From: Bradyrhizobium symbiodeficiens
Lineage (GTDB): Bacteria > Pseudomonadota > Alphaproteobacteria > Rhizobiales > Xanthobacteraceae
DNA: 64,000 nt
Direction: 5' to 3'
NCBI RefSeq assembly: GCF_002266465.3
Contig: NZ_CP029427.2
Span: 5,458,501-5,522,500 of the forward strand
Part shown: positions 26,266-35,012 of the stretch, in pieces
Position numbering within the stretch: position 1 is the stretch's first letter
Layout: each line of letters opens with the position of its first letter
Notes under the pieces: generated by a model
Seen by the model: the letters and a program-made list of their open reading frames with translations, nothing else
Told to the model about the DNA's origin: nothing
Database searches by the model: none
Translations under genes and position numbers: made by a program

Positions 26266-26979
26266 CTAAGCGCCGAGATAGGCTTCCTGGATGTCGGGGG
26301 CATCAGCGATTTCGCCGGCCGTTCCTTCGCGCACGATTGAGCCCACTCTGAGCACATAGGCCCGGTCGGCAATCTTGAGCGCCGCGCGCATGTTCTGCTC
26401 GACCAGAAGCGCCGAAAGGCCCTTGGCCCGCAGCGCTCCGATCGCGCCGAGCACGAATTTGGAGAAGAACGGCGACAGACCGAGTGACGGCTCATCGAAC
26501 AGGATGAGCCGCGGACGCGCCATCAAGCCGCGGCCGATCGCCAGCATCTGCTGCTCGCCGCCGCTGAGATTTCCGGCGGCCTGCCGGAAACGCTCGCGCA
26601 GGCGCGGAAACATGTTGAGCACGTCATCGACCGTAAACACGGGACCGCTGCCGAATGCGTCGACGATCTTCAAATTCGCCTCGACCGTCATCGACGGAAA
26701 GATTTCGCGCCCTTCGGGGACGTGGCTGATGCCGGCCCGGCTGAGCGTCCAGGGCTTGCGCCCGTCGATGCGCTGATCCGCGAACTCGATGCGGCCCGCA
26801 GTGATCGGCAGGACGCCGGAGATCGCGTTCAATAGCGTGGTCTTGCCGGCGCCATTGGCGCCGAGGATGGCAACGATCTCGCCGCGGTTGACGGAGAGCG
26901 AGACGCCGCGGAGCGCGACGACCTTGCCGTAAGCCGCCGAGACGTCCTTGACGGTCAGCAGCGAGCCATCACTCGTCAT
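26266..26979 (-). CDS. livF: Branched-chain-amino-acid-type ABC transporter ATPase (LivF-like)
   Basis: A 237-residue ATPase. Walker A GANGAGKTT at residues 40-48, signature NLSGGEQQML and Walker B LILFDEPSLGL are intact. LivF-type size, and placement right after the LivG-type gene with an 11-base overlap, support the pair. It energises the Liv-type importer whose substrate is probably the carboxylic acid degraded by this island rather than an amino acid. Confidence 0.92.
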   Translation of the reverse strand: MTSDGSLLTVKDVSAAYGKVVALRGVSLSVNRGEIVAILGANGAGKTTLLNAISGVLPITAGRIEFADQRIDGRKPWTLSRAGISHVPEGREIFPSMTVEANLKIVDAFGSGPVFTVDDVLNMFPRLRERFRQAAGNLSGGEQQMLAIGRGLMARPRLILFDEPSLGLSPFFSKFVLGAIGALRAKGLSALLVEQNMRAALKIADRAYVLRVGSIVREGTAGEIADAPDIQEAYLGA

Positions 26980-27754
26980 CGTCAGCCCCCAGATAGGCGG
27001 TCACGACTTCCGGATGACTGAGAACGTGATGCGGCGCGTCGACCACGACAGGCTTGCCGTCGACGACGACGAGCGCGCGGCCGCAGAGCTGCCGGATGAC
27101 CGCCATGTCGTGCTCGACGATCAGGATGGTCCGCCCCGGTGCGATCGCACGGATCAGGGCGATGAAGTCGGCGGTCTCGCGCCCGTTCATGCCGGCGGCG
27201 GGCTCGTCGAGGAACATGATCTTCGGATCGGACATCAATGCGATTCCGACGGCCAGCCGGCGCTGCACGCCATAGGCCAGCACGCCGGCCTTCCGGTGCC
27301 GCTCTCCGTCGAGGCCGATCAGCGCAAGAACCTCCTCGACGCGGGCCTGGAAGGCCTGCTGATCCCGGACATAGGACTTGCTGCCGACGATCCGGCCAAG
27401 GACGCCGTGGTGAAAGCTCGCATGGCGCCCGAACAGGAGATTTTCCAGCACCGTGCTTTCGGCGAACACCGCAGTTCTCTGAAAGGTTCGGGCGACGCCT
27501 GAGCGCGCGATGAGATGCGGCGGCATCCCCGAGATCTCGCTTCCCATGATGCGGATCGATCCGCTGGTCGGCACGGTGATGCCGCAGAGGATGTCGAACA
27601 GCGTCGACTTGCCCGCACCATTCGGGCCGATAATGCCAAAGATTTCGCCTTCCTCGACATCGAGGCTGACGCCGTTCAGGGCCGTCACGCCGCCATATCG
27701 CTTGACGATATCCCGGGCCGAGACGACTGGACGCTCAGCGGCTGCGATCGTCAT
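26969..27754 (-). CDS. livG: Branched-chain-amino-acid-type ABC transporter ATPase (LivG-like)
   Basis: A 261-residue ATPase with Walker A GPNGAGKST (residues 43-51), a LAYGVQRRLAVG signature variant typical of LivG, and MFLDEPAAGMN as Walker B. I chose the ATG at 27754 because GGAGG lies just before it; the frame is open 11 codons upstream. It overlaps the permease gene by 20 bases, indicating one transcript. Confidence 0.92.
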   Translation of the reverse strand: MTIAAAERPVVSARDIVKRYGGVTALNGVSLDVEEGEIFGIIGPNGAGKSTLFDILCGITVPTSGSIRIMGSEISGMPPHLIARSGVARTFQRTAVFAESTVLENLLFGRHASFHHGVLGRIVGSKSYVRDQQAFQARVEEVLALIGLDGERHRKAGVLAYGVQRRLAVGIALMSDPKIMFLDEPAAGMNGRETADFIALIRAIAPGRTILIVEHDMAVIRQLCGRALVVVDGKPVVVDAPHHVLSHPEVVTAYLGADDDE

Positions 27755-28769
27755 CTGTCCTCCTTCCGAGCCGGTCACGCAGAGCAACGCCCAGTTGATG
27801 CAGTCCGCCGGGGGCGAACATCATGATCAGGATGATGATCGACGAGAACACCAGGATCCTCACGTTCGGATCGAGGTTCATGGCCTGCGGTATCAGCGTG
27901 AACATCGCAGCGCCGATCACCGGTCCGACCACGAGCTGCGCGCCGCCCAGCAGGACCATCAGGAGCCCGTCCACCGTATTCGCGACGCTGAAGACCTCAG
28001 GCGTGACAATCTGCGTGTAGGGAACGGCGAGCGCACCAGCCAGCGCGGCAAACGGCGCGCTCAGCATGAAAGCCTTCAGCCGGACGCGCGCCACATCGAC
28101 GCCGACCGAGCGCGCGAGATGGGGATTCTGGCGGACACTGTCCATGGCGGCGCCGAACGGGGACCGGCGCAGGGCCACCAGGAAGACGATCGCAAGCAGA
28201 AGAATGGTGGCGGTGACCGCGAAGTAGGTCTGCGGATCCGACAGCTCAAGCGAACCGATCTCGATCGGCGGAAAGCCGAACAGGCCGAGCGGTCCCCCGG
28301 TGATCTCCTCGAGATTCGTCGCTGCGACCATGGCGACGCCGGTCAGGCCCCAGGACACGATCGAGAAATAGGCGCCGGTCAGACGCAGCGTGATGACGCC
28401 GATGATGGCGGCCAGCACCACGGAAAGCATGAGCGCGATCAGCACCGCGACCTCGAACGGCAGCCCAAGCTTGCCCATTCCGATCGCCGCGCCGTAAGCG
28501 CCGACGCCGAAAAACAGGCATTGGCCGAGCGGCACCTCGCCGACGCCGCCGAGGATGATGTTGATGCTCAGAGCAAACAGGGCGAACGCACAGGTGTACC
28601 CGGCGAGGGTCACCACGAACGGGTCGGTGAACGCGAAGGCGAACGCCGCGATGACCGCGACGGCGCATGCGACGTAAATGGCCTCTCGCGCGGCGCGCCC
28701 GGCCCTGTCGCCGTTCATGGCGCCGGCCCGCTTCCTGTCCATCATCGTGCCGAAATCCTGGATCGCCAT
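27735..28769 (-). CDS. livM: Branched-chain-amino-acid-type ABC transporter permease (LivM-like)
   Basis: An integral-membrane protein of 344 residues with about nine hydrophobic helices and the LivM-type motif YTCAFALFALSINIILGG followed by GEVPLGQ. The ATG at 28769 is one base past the stop of the LivH-type gene; the frame is open 45 codons upstream but that part overlaps the preceding gene. It forms the channel together with LivH. Confidence 0.9.
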   Translation of the reverse strand: MAIQDFGTMMDRKRAGAMNGDRAGRAAREAIYVACAVAVIAAFAFAFTDPFVVTLAGYTCAFALFALSINIILGGVGEVPLGQCLFFGVGAYGAAIGMGKLGLPFEVAVLIALMLSVVLAAIIGVITLRLTGAYFSIVSWGLTGVAMVAATNLEEITGGPLGLFGFPPIEIGSLELSDPQTYFAVTATILLLAIVFLVALRRSPFGAAMDSVRQNPHLARSVGVDVARVRLKAFMLSAPFAALAGALAVPYTQIVTPEVFSVANTVDGLLMVLLGGAQLVVGPVIGAAMFTLIPQAMNLDPNVRILVFSSIIILIMMFAPGGLHQLGVALRDRLGRRTDDDRSR

Positions 28770-28770
28770 C

Positions 28771-29646
28771 TCAGTGCCGATGCTGCTGGACTTGGCCAAG
28801 CAGTCCTTGCGGTCGGAACAGCAGCGTGGCGATGACGAGGCCCCAGCCCAGCGCGGGCGTCCACGAGACAGAGACGTAAGTTTCAAACAGCGCGTTGGCG
28901 ACACCGATCAGAAGCGCACCCAGCATTGCGCCCGGAATACTGCCCATCCCGCCCAGGATGACGACCGTGAAGCCGACGATCAGGGCGCTGTATCCCATGG
29001 TCGGATAGATCGTCGAGATCGGCGCCAACAGCGCGCCTGCAAGACCGGCGGCGGCGACGCCTAGCACGAAGGCCAGCGCGCGGATCCAGGGAACATCGAT
29101 GCCGGAATAGAGCGCGCCACGCGCGTTCTGGGCGACGGCCACGACCTGCTGGCCCTTTATGCTCAGACGGAGCCACAGACCGAGCGCGCCAAGCACGAGA
29201 ACTGAACAGACGAAGATGAACGCGCGTTGCGACGTCACGAAGATACCGAGAAATCGCATCGTGCTTTGTCCGAGCGGCGATGTCACGGGGAGCGGGTCCG
29301 GCCCGAAGATCAGGATCAATCCGGCCACCGCCGCCTGACCGAGCGCGAACGTGACGATCAGTGAGCCGTGATGTGAATCGCCATACAGGCTGCGACGGAT
29401 GACGACCCATTCTGTGACGGCGCCGATGGCCACGACGATCAGCACCGACAACGGAACAGCGATGAAATAGTTCACGCCTCGCGACGTCAGCAGGTAGCAG
29501 GCATAGCCGCCCATGGCGAAGAACGCGCCATGGGCAAAGTTTGCAATGCCCACGATCCCGAAGATCAGCGTCAAGCCGACGGCGATGACGGCATAGCCGG
29601 CGCCAAGCACCAATCCGTTGACGAGGGTTTGAACCAGAAGTTCCAA
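28771..29646 (-). CDS. livH: Branched-chain-amino-acid-type ABC transporter permease (LivH-like)
   Basis: A 291-residue permease with eight or so hydrophobic helices. The opening LLVQTLVNGLVLGAGYAVIA and the GLTLIFGIVGIANFAHGAFFAMGGY motif (given as key words) are diagnostic of LivH. Encoded 37 bases after the binding protein. Confidence 0.92.
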   Translation of the reverse strand: MELLVQTLVNGLVLGAGYAVIAVGLTLIFGIVGIANFAHGAFFAMGGYACYLLTSRGVNYFIAVPLSVLIVVAIGAVTEWVVIRRSLYGDSHHGSLIVTFALGQAAVAGLILIFGPDPLPVTSPLGQSTMRFLGIFVTSQRAFIFVCSVLVLGALGLWLRLSIKGQQVVAVAQNARGALYSGIDVPWIRALAFVLGVAAAGLAGALLAPISTIYPTMGYSALIVGFTVVILGGMGSIPGAMLGALLIGVANALFETYVSVSWTPALGWGLVIATLLFRPQGLLGQVQQHRH

Positions 29647-29683
29647 AGCCGTACGTGCCTTCTAAATTTGATCCGCGCGATCG

Positions 29684-30844
29684 TCAGTTCGAGCTGACGC
29701 GCTCGACCTGGACGACAGCCCCGTTCTCGACTCGCTGGATATAGAAGTACGGCGCCCGCGCCCTGCCCTTCTCGTCGAACTTGAGCAGTCCCCTCGGGCT
29801 CGGCCAGGCGTTTTCGCGGATGACTTTCGAGATCTTGTCGTAGTCGCTGTCGGTACCGGCTTTATCCATCGCGGCGGCGATGAGATTGACCGCCTCGAAG
29901 ATCACAAGCTCACCTTTTCCCGGAGAGGAGTTGAACTTCTTCTGATAGTTCTCGACGAACTCCTTGCCTTCGGCGCCGGGATCTGATGCCATGAAGATCT
30001 CTCCCGTAATGACGCCGTTCATGGCGCCTTCCGATGGCTTGATCATGCCCGGCGTCACCACGCCAGGCGACATCACCTCGATCTTGAAGCCGCCGAGCTG
30101 GCGCACCTGCTTCCACAGTTGTGCGGCGCGCGCCGGGTAGGCGTCGGCGACGTAGATCATGTCCGGATTGCTCGCCTTGATCTTGGTGAGAATGGACGTG
30201 AAATCGTTAGTCTCGGCGTCATAAGTAGAGATGCTCACCAGCTCAATGCCTGCGGACTGGAGGCTCGCCTTGAGCTTCTCGAGGACCGTCTTGTTGAACT
30301 CGGAATTCTCGCCCATGTAGGCGACCGTCTTCGGCTTCAACGTCTTGACGATGTAGGCATTGAACGATTCGGAGTTGAGCGACACCGTGTTGTTGATTTG
30401 AAACAGCCAGGGACTGCCCTGATCGGTGATCGCATCAGCCTGCGCGCCAGCGTTTACTTGCAGGATACGCTTCTTAGTGACCGAAGACTCGGCAAGCACG
30501 ACCGAGCTGTTCGTCCCCCCGGTTATCGCTTTCACGCGCCCCACCGACATCAGCTTCTGGACCGCGGCGACGCCGCCTTGCGGCGTGCCCTTCTCATCCT
30601 CGAAGACCAGTTCGATCTTCCGGCCGCCGAGAATGCCGCCGCGCTGGTTGACGAGATCGGCTGCATATTCAGCGCCGCGCTGCAATTCCTGCCCATAAGT
30701 CGCCGCTGCGCCGCTCAGAGGCAGCGCAAGGCCGATCTTGACCGGGTCAGCCGCCATCGCGCCGGGCGCGTAAGCGAGCTGCACAGTCGCCGCCACGATG
30801 GCCCCCAAAGACAACATTACATTTCGGCGATCCGCACGCTTCAT
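29684..30844 (-). CDS. ABC transporter substrate-binding protein, LivK type, copy 2
   Basis: A 386-residue periplasmic binding protein with a signal peptide (about 31 residues ending in MAADPVKIG, cleavage near Ala) and the Peripla_BP_6 pattern IGLALPLSGAAATYGQELQRG. It sits at the head of the importer genes, so it is the cognate receptor. It is only distantly similar to the orphan binding protein at 17464-18675, implying different or overlapping ligands. Confidence 0.92.
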   Translation of the reverse strand: MKRADRRNVMLSLGAIVAATVQLAYAPGAMAADPVKIGLALPLSGAAATYGQELQRGAEYAADLVNQRGGILGGRKIELVFEDEKGTPQGGVAAVQKLMSVGRVKAITGGTNSSVVLAESSVTKKRILQVNAGAQADAITDQGSPWLFQINNTVSLNSESFNAYIVKTLKPKTVAYMGENSEFNKTVLEKLKASLQSAGIELVSISTYDAETNDFTSILTKIKASNPDMIYVADAYPARAAQLWKQVRQLGGFKIEVMSPGVVTPGMIKPSEGAMNGVITGEIFMASDPGAEGKEFVENYQKKFNSSPGKGELVIFEAVNLIAAAMDKAGTDSDYDKISKVIRENAWPSPRGLLKFDEKGRARAPYFYIQRVENGAVVQVERVSSN

Positions 30845-30926
30845 CGTTCTTCCCCCTATGATTTGTCTCGCCAGCCCGCGGCAACGCGGCGGCTCCTATG
30901 ATTTCTGATGGACTCAGCGTCCGAGC

Positions 30927-31673
30927 TCAATTCAGATTGCGCTGAAAGAGATCGAACAGGCGCTCCCAATGCCGCTCGGTGCTGGCCTTGTGGTAGAGGC
31001 GCCGGGTTGGAAAGGCGAAGCCGTGTTCGGCTTCCGGATAGTATTCCATCCGCCCGTTGATGCCGGTCGTCTTGATCGCCTGCGATACCTGCTCGAGCAT
31101 CTCGGGAGGCGCGTAGTGATCATGCTCGGCCAGCGCAAAGTAGATCTCGCCCTCGATCTTGTCGGTGACGAGATGCGCGGAGTCCGGCTGGTCAGTGACG
31201 AGGCGCGCGCCGTAGACGGATGCGCCGGCGGCCATGCGATCGGGAAACACGCCCATCGCGCGATAGACGTAGCGGCCGCTCATGCAATAGCCGACACATC
31301 CCGTCTTGCCCTGCCGAGCAGCCGGCTCATTGGCGAGGAAGTCGAATATGGCCTGGGTGTCTTCCATCACCATGGTGTTGGTGAGGTGGCGGTTGAGCTT
31401 CCACATGAACTCCAGCTTGTCCGCGCAGGCGGGGTCCCACAGCCGGTTCGCGTCGAGATCGACGCAGCGGACCATGCGGTAGTACATGTTCGGCATGATG
31501 ACGTAATAGCCGACTGTCGCCAGACGACGGCACATGTCGGACAGCTCCTCGCGGACGCCGACCGAGTCCATATAGAAGATGACGACGGGGAACGGTCCTG
31601 GACGGTCCGGGTGAAACACGTACGTGTTCATCACCCCGTCCTTGGTTTTCAGATCGACGACCTTCTCCTGCAC
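30927..31673 (-). CDS. Dienelactone hydrolase family protein
   Basis: A 248-residue alpha/beta hydrolase. The nucleophile elbow GYCMSG has Cys, as in dienelactone hydrolase; the acid and base appear in AEHDHY and AEHGFAF. Family members open enol lactones, which fits a pathway that also has a LigI-like lactonase. It is the first gene of the eleven-gene minus-strand operon; a GTG start is used. The promoter region carries operator site D-minus (31784-31802). Confidence 0.88.
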   Translation of the reverse strand: MQEKVVDLKTKDGVMNTYVFHPDRPGPFPVVIFYMDSVGVREELSDMCRRLATVGYYVIMPNMYYRMVRCVDLDANRLWDPACADKLEFMWKLNRHLTNTMVMEDTQAIFDFLANEPAARQGKTGCVGYCMSGRYVYRAMGVFPDRMAAGASVYGARLVTDQPDSAHLVTDKIEGEIYFALAEHDHYAPPEMLEQVSQAIKTTGINGRMEYYPEAEHGFAFPTRRLYHKASTERHWERLFDLFQRNLN

Positions 31674-31765
31674 GACTCCACCCTTCTAACCATTTTGTAT
31701 CCCCGCGCGTTCGAGGCGTGGAGTGGGCGGAAGAATGTGCCGGGACGTAGCTGAAAGCCAGAGCA

Positions 31766-31802
31766 TTACAGATATGCGTGCGTATTTACAGATATGTGAA
31801 AA
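31766..31802 (-). promoter_or_regulatory. Putative IclR operator upstream of the dienelactone hydrolase operon, with tandem half-site
   Basis: On the minus strand, 31802-31784 reads TTTTCACATATCTGTAAAT, matching the island motif. The 11-base word TTACAGATATG occurs twice on the plus strand (31766-31776 and 31787-31797), 21 bases apart, i.e. two helical turns, suggesting side-by-side binding. It lies about 110 bases before the hydrolase start. Confidence 0.6.
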
Positions 31803-31811
31803 TGGATCTGT

Positions 31812-32591
31812 TCAGTTGCGGGCTTTTGTCGCGGATGCGCGATCCTCCCGCGTAACGAATTTGTCGATGCCTTCGCGCAGCGATCTCAGGATCTGCGTTC
31901 GCTTGGATACCAGTCGTTCGACCGGACCGCCGACGCCGATCGCCAGGATGCGGCCGTGGCGCCGCTCCGGCAACAACATCCCGATGACGCCCGCTCCGGC
32001 CGTTACAGTGTGAAGGGAGATGACGTAACCATCCTTGCGGATCTTGCGCAGCTTCTGCATCAGCTCCTTCAGGTCGACCTTCTTCTTTCGGTCTTCCTCC
32101 TCGAAATTGATGCGGCGCACGAGCTTCTCGATGGTCTCGTCCGAACGCGCGCTCAGCAGCATCCATCCGAGGCCCGAACGCGCGAGCGGCCGGATCGTCC
32201 CCGGCTTGATCGAAAACTGGATCGTGCGCGGCGAAGGCTGTACATGGATATATTGCATGTACAGGTCGCTCTGGGTTGCGATGCTGACGGTCTCTTCGGT
32301 TTCCTTGTTGAGGTGGTTCACCAGCGCCGAAATTCCGCGCTCGCCGAAAAGCGCGCCCTGCACCCAGTGCCCCAGCTGCACGATCCGCATCGTCGGCATG
32401 TAGGTCCGCGAATAGCGGTCGAAGTCGACATAACCGAGCACCACCATGCTCTTGAGGACCGCGGACGCGCTTGAGACGGGGTAGCCGAAGCGCAGCGCGA
32501 CCTCCTTGAGACTCAAGGGCCGCTGCACTTCATCGAAATATTCCAGGATCTCGAACAGCCGCTTGGCCGTCTTGATGACCTCTTTGGACAT
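31812..32591 (-). CDS. IclR-family transcriptional regulator (copy 2)
   Basis: A 259-residue regulator with an N-terminal winged helix (SLKEVALRFGYPVSSASAVL) and an IclR effector domain. Paralogue of copy 1. It diverges from a crotonase gene, with operator site E between them and only 16 bases from its start. Two related IclR proteins plus one shared motif suggest cross-regulation or responses to two related effectors. Confidence 0.92.
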   Translation of the reverse strand: MSKEVIKTAKRLFEILEYFDEVQRPLSLKEVALRFGYPVSSASAVLKSMVVLGYVDFDRYSRTYMPTMRIVQLGHWVQGALFGERGISALVNHLNKETEETVSIATQSDLYMQYIHVQPSPRTIQFSIKPGTIRPLARSGLGWMLLSARSDETIEKLVRRINFEEEDRKKKVDLKELMQKLRKIRKDGYVISLHTVTAGAGVIGMLLPERRHGRILAIGVGGPVERLVSKRTQILRSLREGIDKFVTREDRASATKARN

Positions 32592-32606
32592 GCTTCCTCG
32601 CTTGCT

Positions 32607-32626
32607 TTTTCACATAGATAGAAAAG
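32607..32626 (+). promoter_or_regulatory. Putative IclR operator, site E
   Basis: TTTTCACATAGATAGAAAAG lies in the 106-base divergent region between the second IclR gene and the plus-strand crotonase, 16 bases from the IclR start and about 70 bases from the crotonase start. It is the best match to the consensus. Confidence 0.62.
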
Positions 32627-32697
32627 TTTCTTCATGGACGAAAGGCATTTCGGTGGTTCCTTGCGTTTGCTAGAAAGCTCCTCAATGGAGATCGCCC

Positions 32698-33504
32698 ATG
32701 GTTTCTGCCGAGCAGATGAAGTTCGAAGTGTCCGATCGCGTCGCGACGATCACGTTCGACCGACCGGACAAGATGAACGCCTGGACGCCTGTCATGGAGA
32801 GCGAGCTGCGCCGCCTGATGGCCATCGCGTCCGAGGACGACTATGTCCGCGCGATCGTAATCACCGGCGCAGGCCGAGGCTTCTGCGCTGGCGCCGACAT
32901 GGGTCGCCTGTCAGATGCGTCGTCGGGAAACACGAGCGCCGCCCCCCCGGTCGCCCCGGCGGAAAGTGACGATGATCTGGCGCAGCGATACAGCTATCTT
33001 CTCGCCGTTCCCAAGCCGATCATTGCGGGCATCAATGGCGCCATCGCAGGGGTTGGTCTTTGCATCGCGCTCTATTGCGACCTGCGCTTCATGGCCGCGG
33101 GCGCGAAGCTGACGACGTCTTTCGCCCGGCGCGGCCTCATCGCAGAACACGGCAGCGCCTGGATGTTACGTAAGCTCATCGGGCCGATGAATGCCGCGGA
33201 CCTTCTGCTGTCCGGACGCGTGGTCGAAGCCGCCGAGGCCGAGCGGCTCGGCCTGGTCCGAATGTTGCCCGCAGAAACTTTTCGCGAGACGGTTCAACAG
33301 ACCGCGTCGGATTTCGCCAATCTCTGCTCGCCCCGATCCATGCGCATCATCAAGCAGCAACTCACAGCAGCCCCTCGGCAAACCCTCGCCGAAGCGACGC
33401 AGCTCGCGAACAGGGAAGTCGCGATCTGCCGGGGAACGGAAGACTTCAAGGAAGGCGTTGCTCATTTCATCGAAAAGCGGACGCCACGCTTCACCGGCAA
33501 GTGA
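32698..33504 (+). CDS. Enoyl-CoA hydratase/isomerase family protein, copy 2
   Basis: A 268-residue crotonase-fold protein with GRGFCAGADMGRL (near 62) and GAIAGVGLCIALYCDLRFM (near 110) as oxyanion-hole segments, then FARRGLIAEHGSAW. The usual QPE Glu position is Gly; an AEHG Glu lies four residues later, as in several FadB1-like proteins. It is transcribed alone from the promoter with operator site E and ends 30 bases before a convergent hypothetical gene. Confidence 0.88.
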   Translation: MVSAEQMKFEVSDRVATITFDRPDKMNAWTPVMESELRRLMAIASEDDYVRAIVITGAGRGFCAGADMGRLSDASSGNTSAAPPVAPAESDDDLAQRYSYLLAVPKPIIAGINGAIAGVGLCIALYCDLRFMAAGAKLTTSFARRGLIAEHGSAWMLRKLIGPMNAADLLLSGRVVEAAEAERLGLVRMLPAETFRETVQQTASDFANLCSPRSMRIIKQQLTAAPRQTLAEATQLANREVAICRGTEDFKEGVAHFIEKRTPRFTGK

Positions 33505-33534
33505 ACGCGCGGACGCCAACGTCTTTCGACGGAA

Positions 33535-33888
33535 CTAGGAGCCAGGCGGAGCGCTCGCCCCGGTCGTCAGGCCGACCGAACTCGGCTCGGCCAGCGCGAT
33601 ATCTTCATTAGCCGCGCCCCGCCCCTCGAGGATCGCGAGAAAGCTGCGGCCTTCTGCGGTAATGTTCCACATGCCCGGCTCGCGCACCACGAGCTTCTGG
33701 CGGAATATATCGAGATCGGGCGCACGTTCGGCGAGACGATTCATCCGTCCGGTCCATTCCTGTCCGCTCGTGTAGAAAACGGCAAGGTGCTGCCTGATGA
33801 CCTCGAGGCTGGCACGTCCGTCGGTCTGCCCGTCGAGAATCTTCAGGATCGAAAGCTGGAAACTCACTCGCGACTCAGACGCTGCCAC
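33535..33888 (-). CDS. Small winged-helix-like hypothetical protein
   Basis: A 117-residue protein. Residues 8-80 look like a winged helix (ILKILDGQTDGRASLEVIR, then a basic REPGMWNITAEG wing resembling the Mrr N-terminal-like fold), followed by a flexible tail. The GTG start is weakly supported; an alternative GTG lies seven codons later. It might be a DNA-binding protein, but no target or partner is visible. It marks the border between the catabolic island and the stress region. Confidence 0.6.
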   Translation of the reverse strand: MAASESRVSFQLSILKILDGQTDGRASLEVIRQHLAVFYTSGQEWTGRMNRLAERAPDLDIFRQKLVVREPGMWNITAEGRSFLAILEGRGAANEDIALAEPSSVGLTTGASAPPGS

Positions 33889-33922
33889 TTCACCGTCGCC
33901 CTATATGTGAGCGGCGGACGAT

Positions 33923-34386
33923 GTGGAAGTCATGACGGATCTGCCGAAGCGGGATACCGGCCCTATCGACGCGCGCTCGGCTGGACCTGCCTGCGCAACC
34001 CGATTAACGTGCCGCCACACGGGCACTCAACAAGGATTTCGGCGCGGCTTTACCGGATGTCTGCGGAATTGCCGGCACAGTCAGACGATGGCCAGAAGAA
34101 GCAAGAAAGCAACAGCAGACGATCGGATCACGGAAGCCACGAGCTACGGCCCGCCGGCGGCAGGATCGGTCAAGTCTGCGAGAAGCGCGAGGAGACCGAG
34201 AAGAAGAAGGACTACTACGTCTCCGAGCGCCGCTACGGCACCCTCGAGCGCTATTTCACCCTGCCGGAGGGCGTCAACGCCGACAAGATCGAGGCGACCT
34301 TCAAGAACGGTGTGCTGAAAGTCGTTCTTCCGAAAACCGAGGAAGCCCCGAAGCCGGCCAAGACGATCAACGTGAAGGCGGCTTGA
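33923..34386 (+). pseudogene. Degenerate small heat-shock protein (Hsp20)
   Basis: The last 70 codons (34177-34386) encode a clear alpha-crystallin C-terminal half: EKREETEKKKDYYVSERRYG, then LPEGV, KNGVLKVVLPK and a KTINVKAA tail. A short upstream part reads YRMSAELP (34051-34074), the start of the crystallin domain, but the segment between does not match the family and the N-terminal region falls in another frame (TDLPKRDTGPIDARSAG). No start codon gives an intact protein. A complete Hsp20 gene lies at 54384-54902. Confidence 0.65.
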
Positions 34387-34457
34387 CAGCCTGCCAGGGC
34401 GAGGTTGCATCGCAGCCTCGCCCGCAGTTGCAACTCCATGATATCGAGGGCACATCA

Positions 34458-35012
34458 ATGCACGCACTTCACGTGATGACGAGAGACGTCGTCGCCGCGA
34501 CGCCTCATGCGACGATCGAAGAAGCGGCCAAGATCATGCTCCAGATGCACATCAGCGGCCTACCTGTCATCGACGATGCCGGCAATCTCGTTGGCATTGT
34601 GTCGGAAAGTGACTTCCTCCGTCGCAGCGAGATCGGCACTGGGCGCAAGCACGCAGCCTGGTTGAGATTCTTCATGGGACCAGGAAGAGCGGCAGCCGAG
34701 TTTATTCACGAGAGCGGTCGCAAGGTGGAAGATGTCATGACGCGGAAAGTTGTCTCCGCTCAAGAAGAAACCTCACTCGCCGACCTGGTGGAGAAGCACG
34801 ACATTAAACGCGTCCCGGTGATGCGGGGCAAGGCGACGATCGGGATCGTTACGAGAAACAACTTGCTACAGGCGATGGCAAGCCTCGCACACAAGATTCC
34901 GGACCCGACCGCCGATGACGAGCACATTCGCGGGCGTATTGCGCGTGCGGTCAATAAATCCGACTGGCATCCGTGGCGTCCAGGACGTGCACGACCACCT
35001 TTGCCTGGTTGA
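34458..35012 (+). CDS. CBS-domain protein with truncated C terminus
   Basis: A 184-residue protein with two CBS domains (about 1-60 and 90-150; MTRDVVAATPHATIEEAAK and VEDVMTRKVVSAQEET are their starts), a nucleotide-sensing pair. Relatives in Rhizobiales continue into a BON domain. Here the linker NKSDWHPWRPG is followed by an unrelated 8-residue tail and stop, because the BON core is deleted (see 34975-35067). The CBS pair may still fold. The ATG at 34458 has GAGGG eight bases before it. Confidence 0.8.
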   Translation: MHALHVMTRDVVAATPHATIEEAAKIMLQMHISGLPVIDDAGNLVGIVSESDFLRRSEIGTGRKHAAWLRFFMGPGRAAAEFIHESGRKVEDVMTRKVVSAQEETSLADLVEKHDIKRVPVMRGKATIGIVTRNNLLQAMASLAHKIPDPTADDEHIRGRIARAVNKSDWHPWRPGRARPPLPG

